The notes: generated by a model from the letters alone, not told the origin. A stretch of DNA of 64,000 nt from UBA5109 sp964606735 (GCA_964606735.1 CAZSHI010000002.1:62001-126000); one strand, 5' to 3'. Numbered from the stretch's first letter, positions 41,077 to 50,575 are shown. Translations and numbers: made by a program.

Positions 41077-42354
41077 TCAGGATCCCAGTATGCCAAGCTC
41101 ACCCTGGCGCTTGGCGATAATGACAGCACCACAGGAATCACTGAATATGTTAACAGCCGTGCGATACATATCCAGTACTCTATCTGTCACCATTAGCAAA
41201 CCTATTGCTTCCACGGGCAAACCGATAGCTGGCAAAATAACGGCTATGGCCACCAGGCTGGCTGCTGGAATACCGGCTACACCTATCGACGTTAGCAAGG
41301 CTATCAGCACCACGGTAAATTGCGTGGCAAAGCTGAGTTCCAGACCGTAGGCCTGCGCCAGAAAAATAGCAGCAACACATTCATACAGGGCTGTGCCATC
41401 CATGTTCACGGTTGCGCCCAGAGGTAATACAAAGCTGGTGGTTTTCTCAGATACCCCGGCTTTTTTCTCCACACATTCCATGGTCAACGGTAAGGTGGCT
41501 GATGATGATGATGTTGAAAAAGCCGTCAGAACAGCTGGTGCCATGGCCCGCAAATGTGCCAGCGGGCTGACGCCGCCAAGATATTTCAGCAACAGGGGCA
41601 GCACTATCAGCATGTGCGCTGTCAGAGCCAGCACCACCGTCAGGAAAAAAACCAGCATCGGCCGAAATGCAGCAAAACCTGTCTCGGCAGCCGTCGCCGC
41701 AATCAGGCCGAACACCCCGAATGGAGCAAAGCGCATGATCCACATGGTGATTCGCATCATGGTTTCTGATACCCCCTGCCAGAAATCCAGCAGCACTTCT
41801 CCCTGCCGATGTGGAATCTGCATCATGAAATAGCCAAACACCAGGGAAAAGAAAATCAGTCCCAGCATTTGTCCTTCAGCGGCGGCGGCCACCACATTGG
41901 TTGGAATCATGCGTAAAAAAATTGCTGCTATATCGCTGCCACCGCGTCCCTCGACGCTTGCCAGTGCCGATGCAGCGGCATTATTGTCAATGCTCAGGTT
42001 AAGCTGCGCCCCGGCAGGAGCCCCATCTATAATGCCAGGCGATATCAGGTTAATGAACAAAAGCCCGACCAGAATGGCCAGGGTGCTGGTCATAGCATAG
42101 TAAGCCAGCGTCATACCGCCCAGCCGCCCCAAGTCACTGCGACCGCCAATATTGGCAATTCCACAAATGATAGAGGCCATGATCAGCGGCACGATAATCA
42201 TGCGCAGGGCATTGAGAAAGAGGCTACCGATAAAATCATAGATGGCATAAAAACTGACCCCGGCTATGTTCATTTCTGTGCCAGTGAGTCGTCCGCAAAT
42301 AAAGGCCAGCACAATTGCTATCAGAATCTGCCAGTGCAATTTTATTTTCATCAT
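41077..42354 (-). CDS. dicarboxylate/amino acid:cation symporter (DAACS family)
   Basis: Start at ATG 42354 (GAGCCTGAAA upstream); the longer TTG start at 42366 is unnecessary. The product (425 residues) has eight or so hydrophobic helices and the family motifs: IVPLIMASIICGIANIG, the serine-rich re-entrant loop TAFSTSSSSATLPLTMECVEKKAGV, the FVLPLGATVNMDGTALYECVAAIFLAQ motif and VAGIPAASLVAIAVILPAIGLP, RVLDMYRTAVNIFSDSCGAVI. Such carriers take up glutamate, aspartate or C4-dicarboxylates with Na+ or H+. The exact substrate is not readable. Confidence 0.93.
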   Translation of the reverse strand: MMKIKLHWQILIAIVLAFICGRLTGTEMNIAGVSFYAIYDFIGSLFLNALRMIIVPLIMASIICGIANIGGRSDLGRLGGMTLAYYAMTSTLAILVGLLFINLISPGIIDGAPAGAQLNLSIDNNAAASALASVEGRGGSDIAAIFLRMIPTNVVAAAAEGQMLGLIFFSLVFGYFMMQIPHRQGEVLLDFWQGVSETMMRITMWIMRFAPFGVFGLIAATAAETGFAAFRPMLVFFLTVVLALTAHMLIVLPLLLKYLGGVSPLAHLRAMAPAVLTAFSTSSSSATLPLTMECVEKKAGVSEKTTSFVLPLGATVNMDGTALYECVAAIFLAQAYGLELSFATQFTVVLIALLTSIGVAGIPAASLVAIAVILPAIGLPVEAIGLLMVTDRVLDMYRTAVNIFSDSCGAVIIAKRQGELGILGS

Positions 42355-42470
42355 TTTCAGGCTCAATGTAGAAGGCTCTCAGGCAAACTATTTAAACAGC
42401 GCGCATTCTTATATTCAATGCTCTGTTAAGTCTGTCTATAATCGCAAGTCAGTATCAATAAGGTTTACTC

Positions 42471-43415
42471 TTGCTTTCATCTCAACTCAACAAATACCGT
42501 GAACGCCTGTTGCTATGGCAATCCAGGCTCTGGCAACAGGCACAAGTGCGCTTTCCCGTTTTTGCGGCAAAACTGCCCCCCTACTGGCGGCTGACACGCA
42601 TGCACAAACCCATTGGCACTTTTCTTGTGCTGTGGCCTACTCTCTGGTGCCTGTGGGTTGCCGGAGAAGGCAGGCCGGAAATTAAGCTGGTCATCATTTT
42701 CACCCTTGGCTGTCTGCTGATGCGCTCTGCTGGCTGCTGTATTAATGACTATGCTGACCGCAATTTTGACGGCAAGGTTGCCAGGACCCGCGAGCGACCT
42801 CTGGCCACTGGCGAAATCAGACCCGCAGAAGCGCTGTGGCTATGTGCTGGCCTGTGTTTGCTGGCCTTCCTGCTGGTGCTGCTGACCAACCTGTTCACCA
42901 TTTTGATGGCTTTTGCCGCGCTGGCCATTGCCCTGGCTTATCCCTTTATGAAGCGCTATACCCACATGCCCCAGCTTGTATTGGGGGCGGCATTTTCCTG
43001 GGGAGGGCTGATGGCCTTTACGGCTCAAACTAATGCACTGCCAGTACAGGCCTGGCTACTGTATATCGCCAACCTGTTGTGGACCGTCGCCTACGATACG
43101 CAATATGCCATGGTTGACCGCGAGGATGATCTGAAGTTAGGCATAAAATCCACGGCCATTTTATTTGCCGAAGCGGATGTCTTCGTCATTGCTTTTTTAC
43201 AGATATTTTTCCTGATTACGCTCGCCCTGAGCGCCAATCATTTTGGTCTGGGTTCGGTTTTTGAACTGGGTCTTGTACTGGCTGGCCTGATGTTTCTTTA
43301 TCAGCACACTCTGACCTGGAACCGGCAGGCTGATAACTGTTTCAAAGCTTTTTTGAATAATAACTATGTCGGCCTGATAATTTTCCTGGCCACTGTCATT
43401 GATTATCTTGTTTGA
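42471..43415 (+). CDS. ubiA: 4-hydroxybenzoate polyprenyltransferase
   Basis: The 314-residue membrane protein matches UbiA: YWRLTRMHKPIGTFLVLWPTLW, the first aspartate motif INDYADRNFDGKVARTRERPLATG and the second motif DTQYAMVDREDDLKLGIKSTA, with about nine helices. It joins 4-hydroxybenzoate and the polyprenyl tail in ubiquinone synthesis. The start is TTG at 42471; the N-terminal extension of about 25 residues before the first motif is longer than in E. coli, so an internal start is possible. Convergent with the PHP gene (3-bp gap). Confidence 0.94.
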   Translation: MLSSQLNKYRERLLLWQSRLWQQAQVRFPVFAAKLPPYWRLTRMHKPIGTFLVLWPTLWCLWVAGEGRPEIKLVIIFTLGCLLMRSAGCCINDYADRNFDGKVARTRERPLATGEIRPAEALWLCAGLCLLAFLLVLLTNLFTILMAFAALAIALAYPFMKRYTHMPQLVLGAAFSWGGLMAFTAQTNALPVQAWLLYIANLLWTVAYDTQYAMVDREDDLKLGIKSTAILFAEADVFVIAFLQIFFLITLALSANHFGLGSVFELGLVLAGLMFLYQHTLTWNRQADNCFKAFLNNNYVGLIIFLATVIDYLV

Positions 43416-43418
43416 AGT

Positions 43419-44300
43419 TCAGGAGCTTGAGTAATCCATCAGTGCCGGCTTTTTCCAAGCGAGCGAGGCTCCAAGGTTTTGCAACACACTCAGGCCCTGA
43501 TCGTAATTTCTGCCCACCGAAGCAAGCCCGTGAGAATCATCACCCGGCACAATGGCGATGTTTTTATCCAGGGCTCGTTTTAATATCGTCAATGACGGGT
43601 ATTGCTCAAGCGCCTTGTCAAATCCGCGCAAGTTAAAATCCAGGATCAGCTTATTGTCTGCAACAAAGTCCAGGTTGCGCTCCACCCGCGCCATCACTTC
43701 TGCATCCTTGAGGGTGCGTAAATAATCCTTGTCATAAATGCGAATCAGATCAAAATGCGCAACTACCGCCGGACAAAAAGTTTCCATCATGGCGAACTGT
43801 GCATCGAAATATTCGCAATAAAGCTGGTTTTTGCTACCAGCATTCTGCAGGGCCTGCTCATAAAGTTCTGCACTGTAATCAATGCCTATGCTCCCTACGT
43901 GATGTAAAGAGCCAACCAGATAATCTGGCTGATGGGTGGCGATCAGACCCTGCACATGTTCTACGGCTCCCGGATAAAACTCTATTTCAAATGCCAGCAG
44001 CAATTCAATTTCCTTTGCATATTTTGCCTGCAGACTTCTCCCCAGCTGAAAATACTCGCTGAATCGATTCTGCAAAAAATCCGCTGACAGGCCTGCCTCA
44101 ACTTCATCAGGGTATCGCATAAGATCGGAAGCTGGTGGCACATGTTCTGTAATTCCTACCCAGCTAAAACCCTGCTTAATATAAGCCTTTACAATGTCTT
44201 CAAGACTATCGTGGGCATGCTGACAAAATTGGCCACTGTGACCGCCATGTACGGATACTTTTTCAGCGTTGTTCAGGATTTTTTCCCTTGCTTTGCTCAT
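43419..44300 (-). CDS. PHP-domain phosphatase, histidinol-phosphatase-like
   Basis: A 293-residue PHP-fold protein: VSVHGGHSGQFCQHAHDSLEDIVKAYIKQGFSWVGITEH at the N-terminus, LLLAFEIEFYPG, YLVGSLHHVG, VVAHFDLIRIY, LILDFNLRG and IVPGDDSHGL. The conserved His, Glu and Asp residues that bind the trinuclear metal site are present. The family includes HisK-type histidinol phosphatases and related phosphoesterases; no histidine genes are nearby, so the substrate is uncertain. Confidence 0.85.
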   Translation of the reverse strand: MSKAREKILNNAEKVSVHGGHSGQFCQHAHDSLEDIVKAYIKQGFSWVGITEHVPPASDLMRYPDEVEAGLSADFLQNRFSEYFQLGRSLQAKYAKEIELLLAFEIEFYPGAVEHVQGLIATHQPDYLVGSLHHVGSIGIDYSAELYEQALQNAGSKNQLYCEYFDAQFAMMETFCPAVVAHFDLIRIYDKDYLRTLKDAEVMARVERNLDFVADNKLILDFNLRGFDKALEQYPSLTILKRALDKNIAIVPGDDSHGLASVGRNYDQGLSVLQNLGASLAWKKPALMDYSSS

Positions 44301-44391
44301 GCTTAGGTTTCTTGTAGTACACTCGGGGTCAAGGAATGAATTCTCATCGCACCATAACTCAAATTACTGTTTCAATAAATACTTGTTCATC

Positions 44392-45543
44392 ATGAGCGAT
44401 CCCTATGTAAGCAGCTTTCTAGACAGCATTGCGGATATTTCCGCCACCGAATGGAATGCTCTGGTAAACAGCTCTTACCCTTTTTTGCAGCACGAATTTT
44501 TGCTGAGCCTGGAGCTTAGTGGCTGCGCAAACTACCGCAACGGCTGGCAAAGCAAACACCTTGTGGTCAGTGATGTAGACCATAAGCTGGTAGCTCTTGC
44601 GCCACTGTATGTAAAAAGCCACTCCATGGGGGAGTATGTTTTCGACTGGTCCTGGGCAGATGCCTATCATCGACATGGCCTGAATTATTATCCCAAGCTC
44701 TTGAGTGCCGTGCCCTTTACCCCGGCAGTTGGCCCCAGAATCTGCCTGGCCCAGGGTCAGGATGAGCATGCCCTGCTGGCTTTCATCGTCAATTCAGTAA
44801 AAGAACTGGGCCAGCAGATACAGGCCTCAAGCTGGCATATCCTGTTTCCAGAAAAAACCTGTTCGGATCTGCTGGAACAAGAAGGCCTGCAGCAACGAAC
44901 CGGCTGCCAATATCAATGGTTTAATAAAGGCTATAAGGATTTTGCCGGTTTCCTTGAGAGCTTCAATTCCAGAAAGCGCAAAAACATCAAAAAAGAACGT
45001 CGCTCGGTCGCACAAAATGACATAAGTTTTGAGTGGCTTGAGGGTGCGGATATCAGCGCAGAGCACTGGCAGCATTTTTACCGTTTTTATCAAAACACTT
45101 ATCTGGTACGTGGTCGAAGCGCTTATCTTAACCTGCCTTTTTTTCTCGAGCTTGGCCGTCTGATGCCGCAACAACTGCTGCTTGTTATGGCAAAAAAATC
45201 TACACGCTATCTGGCTGGCGCACTGTTTTTCAAAGATGCATCCACACTTTATGGGCGCTATTGGGGCTGCGATGAAGAATGGCAATTTTTACATTTTGAA
45301 ACCTGTTATTACCAGGGTCTGGATTATTGCATCGCCCATGGGTTTGGGCGCTTTGATTCCGGCGCCCAGGGAGAGCATAAGATCCAGCGCGGTTTCGAGC
45401 CCGTGTTTACCTATTCTAACCACTGGGTTTCACACCCTGAGTTCAGCGCTGCTATTCATCATTTTCTACAAGAAGAGAAGCAACACATGGATCAGTATCA
45501 GCAGTATGCTGAAGAACTCCTGCCTTTCAAGAAAGCCAATTAA
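44392..45543 (+). CDS. FemAB/GNAT-like peptidoglycan-type acyltransferase (DUF482)
   Basis: Start chosen at ATG 44392, where homology begins (MSDPYVSSFLDSIADISATEWNALV); upstream in-frame codons from 44269 overlap the divergent gene. The 383-residue product has the DUF482 pattern: YPFLQHEFLLSLELSGCAN, DWSWADAYHRHGLNYYPKLLSAVPFTPAVGPR, LESFNSRKRKNIKKERRSV, TYLVRGRSAYLNLPFFLEL and SGAQGEHKIQRGFEPVFTYSNHW. The fold is a double GNAT like FemA/aminoacyl-tRNA peptidoglycan transferases, but the substrate is not known. Divergent from the PHP gene. Confidence 0.88.
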   Translation: MSDPYVSSFLDSIADISATEWNALVNSSYPFLQHEFLLSLELSGCANYRNGWQSKHLVVSDVDHKLVALAPLYVKSHSMGEYVFDWSWADAYHRHGLNYYPKLLSAVPFTPAVGPRICLAQGQDEHALLAFIVNSVKELGQQIQASSWHILFPEKTCSDLLEQEGLQQRTGCQYQWFNKGYKDFAGFLESFNSRKRKNIKKERRSVAQNDISFEWLEGADISAEHWQHFYRFYQNTYLVRGRSAYLNLPFFLELGRLMPQQLLLVMAKKSTRYLAGALFFKDASTLYGRYWGCDEEWQFLHFETCYYQGLDYCIAHGFGRFDSGAQGEHKIQRGFEPVFTYSNHWVSHPEFSAAIHHFLQEEKQHMDQYQQYAEELLPFKKAN

Positions 45544-45632
45544 CCCTATTTTGACCAGACGCAAGTTCCGATATTGCCTTAGGGGCTTGCAACAGACTAT
45601 GCTGAGAACAGCTTAACTTGAGGAGTATACGA

Positions 45633-45887
45633 ATGCCGAGAGAAAAAATTGAAGGCTTGATTTCAGATTTGCATGAGCGGCTTGCAGGCGATGACACCAG
45701 TCCACAACAGGACTTGTTGCTGGCCCAGTTACAGTCTCAACTCGACAGTTGGGAAGGGCCCCAACCAGCGAACGGCAATATCCGGGATGTTACAGAGGAA
45801 CTGCTTGAAGAACTGGAGGAAAAACACCCCAAAGCTGCAAGAATAACACTGGAAATTCTAGAGACTCTTGGACACCTTGGTCTTTAG
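45633..45887 (+). CDS. DUF4404 family protein
   Basis: An 84-residue acidic helical protein (MPREKIEGLISDLHERL, ending LEEKHPKAARITLEILETLGHLGL), matching the DUF4404 family of small gammaproteobacterial proteins of unknown function. The start is ATG 45633, 8 bp after AGGAG; the upstream codons from 45618 lack a ribosome site. Its stop overlaps the convergent yaaA gene by 4 bp. Confidence 0.83.
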   Translation: MPREKIEGLISDLHERLAGDDTSPQQDLLLAQLQSQLDSWEGPQPANGNIRDVTEELLEELEEKHPKAARITLEILETLGHLGL

Positions 45888-46657
45888 TGCGCCTTGCGCA
45901 AAAAAACCATTGTGTTTTCATCCGAGTCTTTGGCACTGTAACGATAAGCGTCCACATTAAACTTCTGTAATTCTGCTGGCGTCTTGATTTTGTTACGAAT
46001 TATATATGCGGCCATTCGGCCGCGTGCTTTTTTAGCGAAGAAGCTGATCATCTTGTACTGGCCATTCTTGTAATCTTTAAAAACCGGGGTGAGGATTTTT
46101 GCCTGAATCCTGCTCTGGTCTAAAACTTTAAAGTATTCATTGGATGCCAGGTTTACCAGCCATTTGTCGCGCTGGGCTTCCAGCGCCTGCTGAATCAGCT
46201 CACTGACCTGTGCAGACCAGTAATCATACAAATTGTCCCCGCGATTGTTCTTTAAAGGAGTCCCCATTTCCAGCCGGTAGGCTTGCATCAGGTCAAGCGG
46301 CCTCAATACGCCATAAAGACCGGATAGTATACGCAGATGCTTCTGGGCAAAATTCAAATCAGCTGCTGAAAACTGCTCTGCTTCGAGCCCTGTGTAGACA
46401 TCTCCCTTGAATGCATAGATTGCCTGCCTGGCATTATCTGGCGTGAACCGCTTGTCCCAGTTCAGGTAACGGGCAAAATTCAATTCGGCAATTTTACTGC
46501 TGACATGCATCAGCTCCGCTATATCGTCAGCATTGAGTTCACGTAATTTTTTAATCAGCTTTTCCGAATCCCTGAGCAAATCGGGTTGCGTGAACTTGCT
46601 GCTGGGCACCTGACTCTGATAGTCCAGCGTTTTGGCTGGCGATATGACTATAAGCAT
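45884..46657 (-). CDS. yaaA: peroxide stress protein YaaA
   Basis: The 257-residue protein matches YaaA (DUF328): MLIVISPAKTLDYQSQVP, AIYAFKGDVYTGLEAEQF, LRILSGLYGVLRPLDLMQAYRLEMGTPL, NLASNEYFKVLD and KMISFFAKKARGRMAAYII. In E. coli YaaA lowers intracellular free iron during hydrogen peroxide stress and binds DNA. Length normal. It lies 12 bp downstream of the DUF4265 gene on the minus strand and is probably co-transcribed. Confidence 0.95.
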   Translation of the reverse strand: MLIVISPAKTLDYQSQVPSSKFTQPDLLRDSEKLIKKLRELNADDIAELMHVSSKIAELNFARYLNWDKRFTPDNARQAIYAFKGDVYTGLEAEQFSAADLNFAQKHLRILSGLYGVLRPLDLMQAYRLEMGTPLKNNRGDNLYDYWSAQVSELIQQALEAQRDKWLVNLASNEYFKVLDQSRIQAKILTPVFKDYKNGQYKMISFFAKKARGRMAAYIIRNKIKTPAELQKFNVDAYRYSAKDSDENTMVFLRKAH

Positions 46658-46669
46658 CTTGCTCTCTTA

Positions 46670-47167
46670 TTAAACCTGATTGATAAAACTGTCCCACCAG
46701 TTAAGCGGGGTAAGCCCGTCTCGCGGGTCATACACGTTGCCATAATACCAGACTGTGCCCGTAAACGAGGCCATCACGTTATCAAAAAGTGCTTCGATAA
46801 CCGCGAAACCAAGGTTAACGTGCAGCGAATAACTCAGGGCTCTTGGTGTTTGAAGGTCGAGACTGCCATCAAGTTTTTCCACTTCCGGCGTCAGTACAAG
46901 CTCCAGTTCGTCCAGCTTGTTTTTACTGAAGACACGAATCGCCAGATTGCCGCTGCGCTGAATCAGCGTATATGTATCCTGCGCCTGAGAGCCAATAGCG
47001 ATCACATCACCCTTGGCAAGATTTCTGACAAAAAGAGGCGAATTTTGTATTTCGTAATAGCCCTCTTTATCGAGCGTGCAGGCCTCGAGCTGTTCCAGCA
47101 CCTGCTGACCTTCGCCGTCTTTGCCGGCCGGTAACTGTAAAAACACAGATTTTGGTTTTGTCGTCAA
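46670..47167 (-). CDS. DUF4265 family protein
   Basis: The product is about 165 residues of the DUF4265 type: VLEQLEACTLDKEGYYEIQNSPLFVRNLAKGDVIAI, and a C-terminal tail YYGNVYDPRDGLTPLNWWDSFI. The function of the family is unknown. Start choice: TTG 47167 is preceded by GGGAGG at a good distance, whereas the ATG at 47188 has no ribosome site and the GGGAGG would then lie inside the gene. The gene precedes yaaA on the same strand. Confidence 0.78.
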   Translation of the reverse strand: MTTKPKSVFLQLPAGKDGEGQQVLEQLEACTLDKEGYYEIQNSPLFVRNLAKGDVIAIGSQAQDTYTLIQRSGNLAIRVFSKNKLDELELVLTPEVEKLDGSLDLQTPRALSYSLHVNLGFAVIEALFDNVMASFTGTVWYYGNVYDPRDGLTPLNWWDSFINQV

Positions 47168-47298
47168 TGGAATCCTCCCTGCCGCCATGGTATCAAATTT
47201 GTGCTGTTGATCTGTATCAAGTTGCTGCTTGTAGTCCTCAAGTCTAATTAATACACTAGGGCATCAGCCGATGCCTCAGCTAGCCAAGGGAGCAAGCA

Positions 47299-47730
47299 AT
47301 GAGCCTTTATAAAAATATTCTCGTCGCCGTGGATCTCTCACAGGATTCAGCCATTATCCTTGACAAAGCACGTCACCTTGCCAAGGCCAACGATGCCCAG
47401 TTAAGCATGGTCCATGTAATTGAGCCGATTGCCGTCGGATATGCCATCGAAGTTTCCAGCATTGATGTTGATGGTTTGCATCAGGAAGCCGCCGAGCAGG
47501 CGCGCAAATCGCTGCTGGAAATGGGGGCTAATATCGGTATTCCCGAAAATCGCCTGCATACAACGCTGGGTCAACCTGCCCGGGAGATCAAGGAGCTGGC
47601 CAGTGAGATCAAGGCTGATCTGATTATCATGGGCAACCATGGCCGTCATGGTTGGGAGCTGATTTTTGGCTCGACCTCAACCGGGGTTGCACACGGTATT
47701 GAATGTGACTTGTTGACGGTTCACATCTAA
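47299..47730 (+). CDS. universal stress protein UspA family
   Basis: A 143-residue UspA-fold protein: YKNILVAVDLSQDSAIILDKA, AQLSMVHVIEP and ADLIIMGNHGRHGWELIFGSTSTGVAHGIECDLLTV. The Gly-x2-Gly-x9-Gly-Ser/Thr ATP-binding loop has the sequence GNHGRHGWELIFGST and is intact apart from the first positions. UspA-type proteins accumulate in growth arrest and oxidative stress; the specific role is unknown. Ribosome site AAGGGAG lies upstream. Confidence 0.93.
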   Translation: MSLYKNILVAVDLSQDSAIILDKARHLAKANDAQLSMVHVIEPIAVGYAIEVSSIDVDGLHQEAAEQARKSLLEMGANIGIPENRLHTTLGQPAREIKELASEIKADLIIMGNHGRHGWELIFGSTSTGVAHGIECDLLTVHI

Positions 47731-47750
47731 CCACTCCCGCGGAAACCCTT

Positions 47751-48107
47751 TTGCAGAAACTGCTGCTTTTTTTGTACCGTAGTTCACACCTCTTAAGGCC
47801 GCTTAAGCTTCCGCTGATTGTTCTTACGCTGTTTGCCCTGCTGCTGACAAGCTACTGCCTGATCGCTTCTTCCGGATTGGCATTGGATCTGCTGGAGCCA
47901 GCGATTGTTGTTTCGCTCTGGGGCATGCTACTGCTGGCGGCAACGGAGTTGTTCCAGAACCGGCCGCTTGCGCTTGCTCCGGGGGAGCGCTTCTGGCAGC
48001 GGCTTCTCACTCGCGGCAAAATATTGCTGGCTTCATTCATGGCTTTGTTGACAGTCCTGGTATTTGCTGCCCTGATCTGGCTTAGCCTGCGCCTGCTGCT
48101 TATTTAG
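47751..48107 (+). CDS. small membrane protein, unknown function
   Basis: A 118-residue hydrophobic protein with TTG start, three predicted helices (about 20-40 LIVLTLFALLLTSYCLIASS, 47-64 LEPAIVVSLWGMLLLAAT, 90-118 ILLASFMALLTVLVFAALIW) and a basic cytoplasmic loop. It begins 20 bp after the UspA gene on the same strand. No family is recognised. Coding status is supported by the coherent hydrophobic pattern. Confidence 0.65.
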   Translation: MQKLLLFLYRSSHLLRPLKLPLIVLTLFALLLTSYCLIASSGLALDLLEPAIVVSLWGMLLLAATELFQNRPLALAPGERFWQRLLTRGKILLASFMALLTVLVFAALIWLSLRLLLI

Positions 48108-48209
48108 CGGCGATTCCATCTGCTTTTATGCTATTCTTCGCTTTTCTTTGAGTGCGGGGTTTGTGCTTAATTTCACCTGCTGCCGGGTTAGATAAAGCGA
48201 GCTGTTTTC

Positions 48210-48761
48210 ATGAATAAACTGGCACATACAATACGTGTTCTTGATCATGTTTCAGAACTGCTGGGCAAGACTTTCGCCTATTTTGCCGTGCTGCTCGTTC
48301 TGATTACCTGTTATGTGGTCATTACCCGCTATGTCTTTAACACCGGCTCCATTGCTATTCAGGAATCCGTGCTTTATGTCAATGCGCTGCTGGTGTTTTT
48401 CACCGCCGGTTTCACGCTCAAGCACAATGCCCATGTTCGAGTTGATATCATTTATGGCCCGGCCTCGGCGAAATACAAGGCCTGGGTCAATCTGCTTGGT
48501 GCTGCTTTTCTGCTGCTGCCGGTTTCTGTTTTTATATTCCTGAGTTGCTGGGACTATGTCATGTCTTCCTGGGCCATTCGTGAAGACTCCCCGGAAGCCA
48601 ATGGCCTGCCTTTTGTTTATTTGCTCAAAACCAGTATTCTCGCGATGTGTGTCATCCTCATCGTTCAGGGGCTGACCGAGCTTTTAAGGAATCTGCATTT
48701 CTTGCTTGACCCTGCCAGTACTGCTGTGGAAATGGAAGACGAGGACCTCGGCACACTATGA
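48210..48761 (+). CDS. TRAP transporter small permease (DctQ-type)
   Basis: The 183-residue protein has four helices and the DctQ pattern: VITRYVFNTGSIAIQESVLYVNALLVFFTAGFTLKHNAHVRVDIIY and SWAIREDSPEANGLPFVYLLKTSI. It pairs with the large permease; its stop overlaps the dctM start by 4 bp (ATGA). The AHVRVDI motif is typical. The acidic C-terminal tail is slightly long. The periplasmic binding protein that presumably serves this permease is encoded 1.9 kb downstream on the other strand. Confidence 0.93.
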   Translation: MNKLAHTIRVLDHVSELLGKTFAYFAVLLVLITCYVVITRYVFNTGSIAIQESVLYVNALLVFFTAGFTLKHNAHVRVDIIYGPASAKYKAWVNLLGAAFLLLPVSVFIFLSCWDYVMSSWAIREDSPEANGLPFVYLLKTSILAMCVILIVQGLTELLRNLHFLLDPASTAVEMEDEDLGTL

Positions 48762-50143
48762 TGGAAGTGATGCCTTTTGTGCTGTTCATATGTATCTGCC
48801 TGGTTCTATTGGCGGGATACCCGGTAGCTTTTTCTCTGGCCGGGACATCTTTGGCTTTTGCCGGGATCGGCATTCTAAGCGGCACCTTTGATGCGTCATT
48901 CTTAACGGCCGTCCCCAATCGTATCTATGCCGGCGTGATCACCAATACCACGCTGCTGGCCGTGCCCATGTTTGTTTTTATGGGCATCATGCTGGAGAAA
49001 TCACGAATTGCTGAAGACCTTTTACGAGGAATGTCGCTGCTCTTTGGACGCATGCGCGGCGGACTTGGCCTGTCCGTCATTATCGTCGGGATGCTGTTGG
49101 CTGCCAGCACCGGAATCGTTGGCGCCACGGTGGTGACCATGAGCGTATTATCCCTCCCCACCATGTTGAAAGCCGGCTACAAGGCCTCACTGGCAACGGG
49201 AACCATTTGTGCCACTGGCACCCTCGGCCAGATCATTCCGCCTTCCATCGCCCTGGTCTTGCTGGGTGATGTCATGTCCACGGCCTATCAACAGGCCCAG
49301 ATTGATATGGGCATTTTCTCCACACAAACAGTCTCTGTAGGAGATTTATTTACCGGCGCCATCGTACCGGGCTTGATTCTGGTTTTGCTTTATTCCCTTT
49401 ACATGCTGGGCATCGCATTTCTCAAACCCGATCATGCCCCGCCGGCAAAACAAGAAGATATTGATGCCATTATCCAAAACAGCAGCCTATCGAAACAGCT
49501 CTTAAAAGGACTACTGCCTCCTCTCTTGCTGATTGTTGCCGTTCTCGGTTCCATCCTGTTCGGGCTGGCCACGCCTACTGAAGCAGCAGGCGTGGGTGGT
49601 TTTGGTGCAATTTTGCTTGCTCTGGCGAAAAAGCAGTTCAGCCTAAGCATATTCAAAGAAGTCTCTGTTTCAACCGCAAAGGTCAGCTCCATGGTTTACA
49701 TGATTCTGATTGGCGCGGGTATTTTCTCTCTGGTTTTTCGTGGATTCTCTGGCGATATTCTGGTCGAGGAACTGTTCCAGAGCTTGCCTGGCGGGGCTAC
49801 CATGGCGGTGCTGCTGGTTATGCTGGTTGTTTTTCTTCTGGGATTCATTCTGGACTTCATCGAAATTACTTACATGGTAGTGCCCATTGTTGGACCTATC
49901 CTGCTGGCTATGGGTTTTGACCCTATATGGCTGGGTATTATGTTGGCAGTAAACTTGCAGACTTCCTTCCTGACTCCGCCTTTTGGGTTTGCCCTGTTTT
50001 ATTTGCGTGGAGCTGCGCCCGATGAGATCCTGACTAAAGATATCTATAAGGGCGCCGTGCCATTTATTTTGATTCAGGTTTTCATGCTGATTCTACTGGC
50101 CATCTGGCCAGGACTGACAACCTGGCTACCATCCATTCTTTAA
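48758..50143 (+). CDS. TRAP transporter large permease (DctM-type)
   Basis: A 461-residue protein with about 12-13 helices and DctM signatures: LLAGYPVAFSLAGTSLAFAGIG, LLAVPMFVFMGIMLEKSRIAEDLL, LLAASTGIVGATVVTMSVLSLPTMLKAGY, GTICATGTLGQIIPPSIALVLLGD and FATPTEAAGVGGFGA-like. It imports organic acids with Na+ using a periplasmic binding protein. A loop around residues 185-200 is longer than in C4-dicarboxylate DctM and is reminiscent of the subfamily that transports mannitol- or chloroaromatic-like acids. Operon with the small permease and, 9 bp later, a thioesterase. Confidence 0.93.
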   Translation: MMEVMPFVLFICICLVLLAGYPVAFSLAGTSLAFAGIGILSGTFDASFLTAVPNRIYAGVITNTTLLAVPMFVFMGIMLEKSRIAEDLLRGMSLLFGRMRGGLGLSVIIVGMLLAASTGIVGATVVTMSVLSLPTMLKAGYKASLATGTICATGTLGQIIPPSIALVLLGDVMSTAYQQAQIDMGIFSTQTVSVGDLFTGAIVPGLILVLLYSLYMLGIAFLKPDHAPPAKQEDIDAIIQNSSLSKQLLKGLLPPLLLIVAVLGSILFGLATPTEAAGVGGFGAILLALAKKQFSLSIFKEVSVSTAKVSSMVYMILIGAGIFSLVFRGFSGDILVEELFQSLPGGATMAVLLVMLVVFLLGFILDFIEITYMVVPIVGPILLAMGFDPIWLGIMLAVNLQTSFLTPPFGFALFYLRGAAPDEILTKDIYKGAVPFILIQVFMLILLAIWPGLTTWLPSIL

Positions 50144-50152
50144 GGTTTCAAC

Positions 50153-50575
50153 ATGAGCACAGATAACGACAGCCTGGACCTGGACCCCAACCCGCATCCA
50201 GAGGGAGAACTTGCGATCCAGACCATTGCCCTTCCTTCAGACACCAATCAGGATGGCGACATCCATGGTGGCTGGCTGGCCAGCCAGATGGACATGGCTG
50301 CTCACCTGGCCTGCTCGAAGGTCGCTAAAGGAAAGGTGGCAACCGTGGCTATTGAAAGTATTTCGTTCCTCTCGCCAATCTGTATCGGCTCCCTTGTTAG
50401 CTGCTATACCAAGATCATTGGCGTTGGCCGCAGTTCAATCCGGGTTTTCGTTGAAGCCTGGGTGAGCCATGTCGTCAAAGGTGAGGAATGGACCAAGGTG
50501 GCAGAAGGCACCTTTATTTTTGTAGCCATTGACGGCAATGGCCGCACCAGAGCCATCCCCAAGGAAAACCGCTAA
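50153..50575 (+). CDS. acyl-CoA thioesterase (YciA-like hotdog)
   Basis: The 140-residue hotdog-fold protein matches YciA/acyl-CoA thioesterases: DTNQDGDIHGGWLASQMDMAAHLACSKVAKGKVATVAIESISFLSPICIGSLVSCYT, with the catalytic Asp in the QMDMA segment, and the C-terminal FVEAWVSHVVKGEEWTKVAEGTFIFVAIDGNGR. It cleaves acyl-CoA to free acid and CoA. It lies 9 bp after the TRAP permease, so the permease substrate may be an acid related to acyl-CoA metabolism; this link is positional only. Confidence 0.9.
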   Translation: MSTDNDSLDLDPNPHPEGELAIQTIALPSDTNQDGDIHGGWLASQMDMAAHLACSKVAKGKVATVAIESISFLSPICIGSLVSCYTKIIGVGRSSIRVFVEAWVSHVVKGEEWTKVAEGTFIFVAIDGNGRTRAIPKENR